A stretch of 20,404 nucleotides of DNA from an uncultured bacterium (GTDB taxonomy: Bacteria; Cyanobacteriota; Vampirovibrionia; Gastranaerophilales; Gastranaerophilaceae), in the NCBI GenBank assembly GCA_900553845.1, contig USEW01000009.1, forward strand, positions 1 through 20,404, given 5' to 3'. Of the stretch, positions 20,313-20,404 are shown piece by piece (position 1 is the first letter of the stretch; each line of letters starts with the position of its first letter). The notes under the pieces are model-generated. The model was not told where the DNA came from, ran no database searches, and saw nothing but the letters and a program-made list of their open reading frames with translations. The translations under genes and the position numbers were made by a program.

Positions 20313-20404
20313 TTTTTTAATAGTTTTTCTTTAATTTTTGAAAATTTTATTTATTTTAAAAATTAAATTTAAAAATAAACAAAAAAAAATTATTTAAATA
20401 GAAA

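Overview
The window is AT-rich DNA from a low-GC, Gram-positive-type bacterium, most likely an uncultured Clostridia-like member of the Bacillota. Support: strong GGAGG-type ribosome binding sites, sigma-A promoters, hairpin plus T-run terminators, a four-cysteine zinc-ribbon L32, YsxC and acetate kinase, all read with the standard bacterial code (TGG for Trp, TGA not reassigned). Genus cannot be named from the sequence.

Layout. (1) 1-2541: chromosomal genes on the + strand: a GNAT acetyltransferase, then an S51-peptidase-like gene and a transglutaminase-like gene transcribed together. (2) 2542-11001: a host tRNA-Arg(CCU) gene cut in two in its anticodon loop by an integrated element of about 8.4 kb. 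The 5' half is at 2542-2581, the 3' half at 10957-11001, and the 8-bp core CTCCTAAG is present at both junctions. The element carries a complete, different tRNA-Arg(CCU) of its own (2714-2788), a tyrosine integrase with a small excisionase-like protein and a 135-aa partner, a divergent XRE-type regulator, a small beta-repeat protein, a lipoprotein, a second XRE regulator, a solitary OLD-family ATPase/TOPRIM nuclease and a rolling-circle HUH Rep. It looks like an integrative rolling-circle plasmid or satellite with a likely defence cargo gene; no mobilisation, transfer or capsid genes are visible. (3) 11002-14240: a second accessory patch, all - strand: a two-TM peptide, a zinc-ribbon protein preceded by a strongly structured about 157-nt RNA with its own promoter and terminator, and a tight two-gene operon (winged-helix-like protein plus DUF4145/HEPN-like protein). 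Most of it lies between imperfect 22-bp direct repeats at 11450 and 13969. (4) 14241-20404: chromosomal genes: a membrane-anchored putative adhesin, a coiled-coil protein, ysxC, a small membrane protein, rpmF, ackA and a short-chain dehydrogenase.

The main result is the tRNA arrangement. Elements that integrate into tRNA genes usually carry the missing 3' part and rebuild the host gene. This one does not rebuild it. It supplies a whole unrelated isoacceptor 133 bp inside the left end, placed so that the captured host tRNA promoter (2496-2525) reads into it. A consensus promoter at the other end (10848-10876) reads outwards into the orphan 3' half, and in the excised circle would read across the core into the element's own tRNA. 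The tRNA would thus have a promoter in both states.

Second in interest are the structured RNA at 11887-12043, whose predicted transcription start falls on the first base of a 13-bp perfect stem, and the neighbouring HEPN-like operon, whose promoter shares a box with the RNA's promoter.
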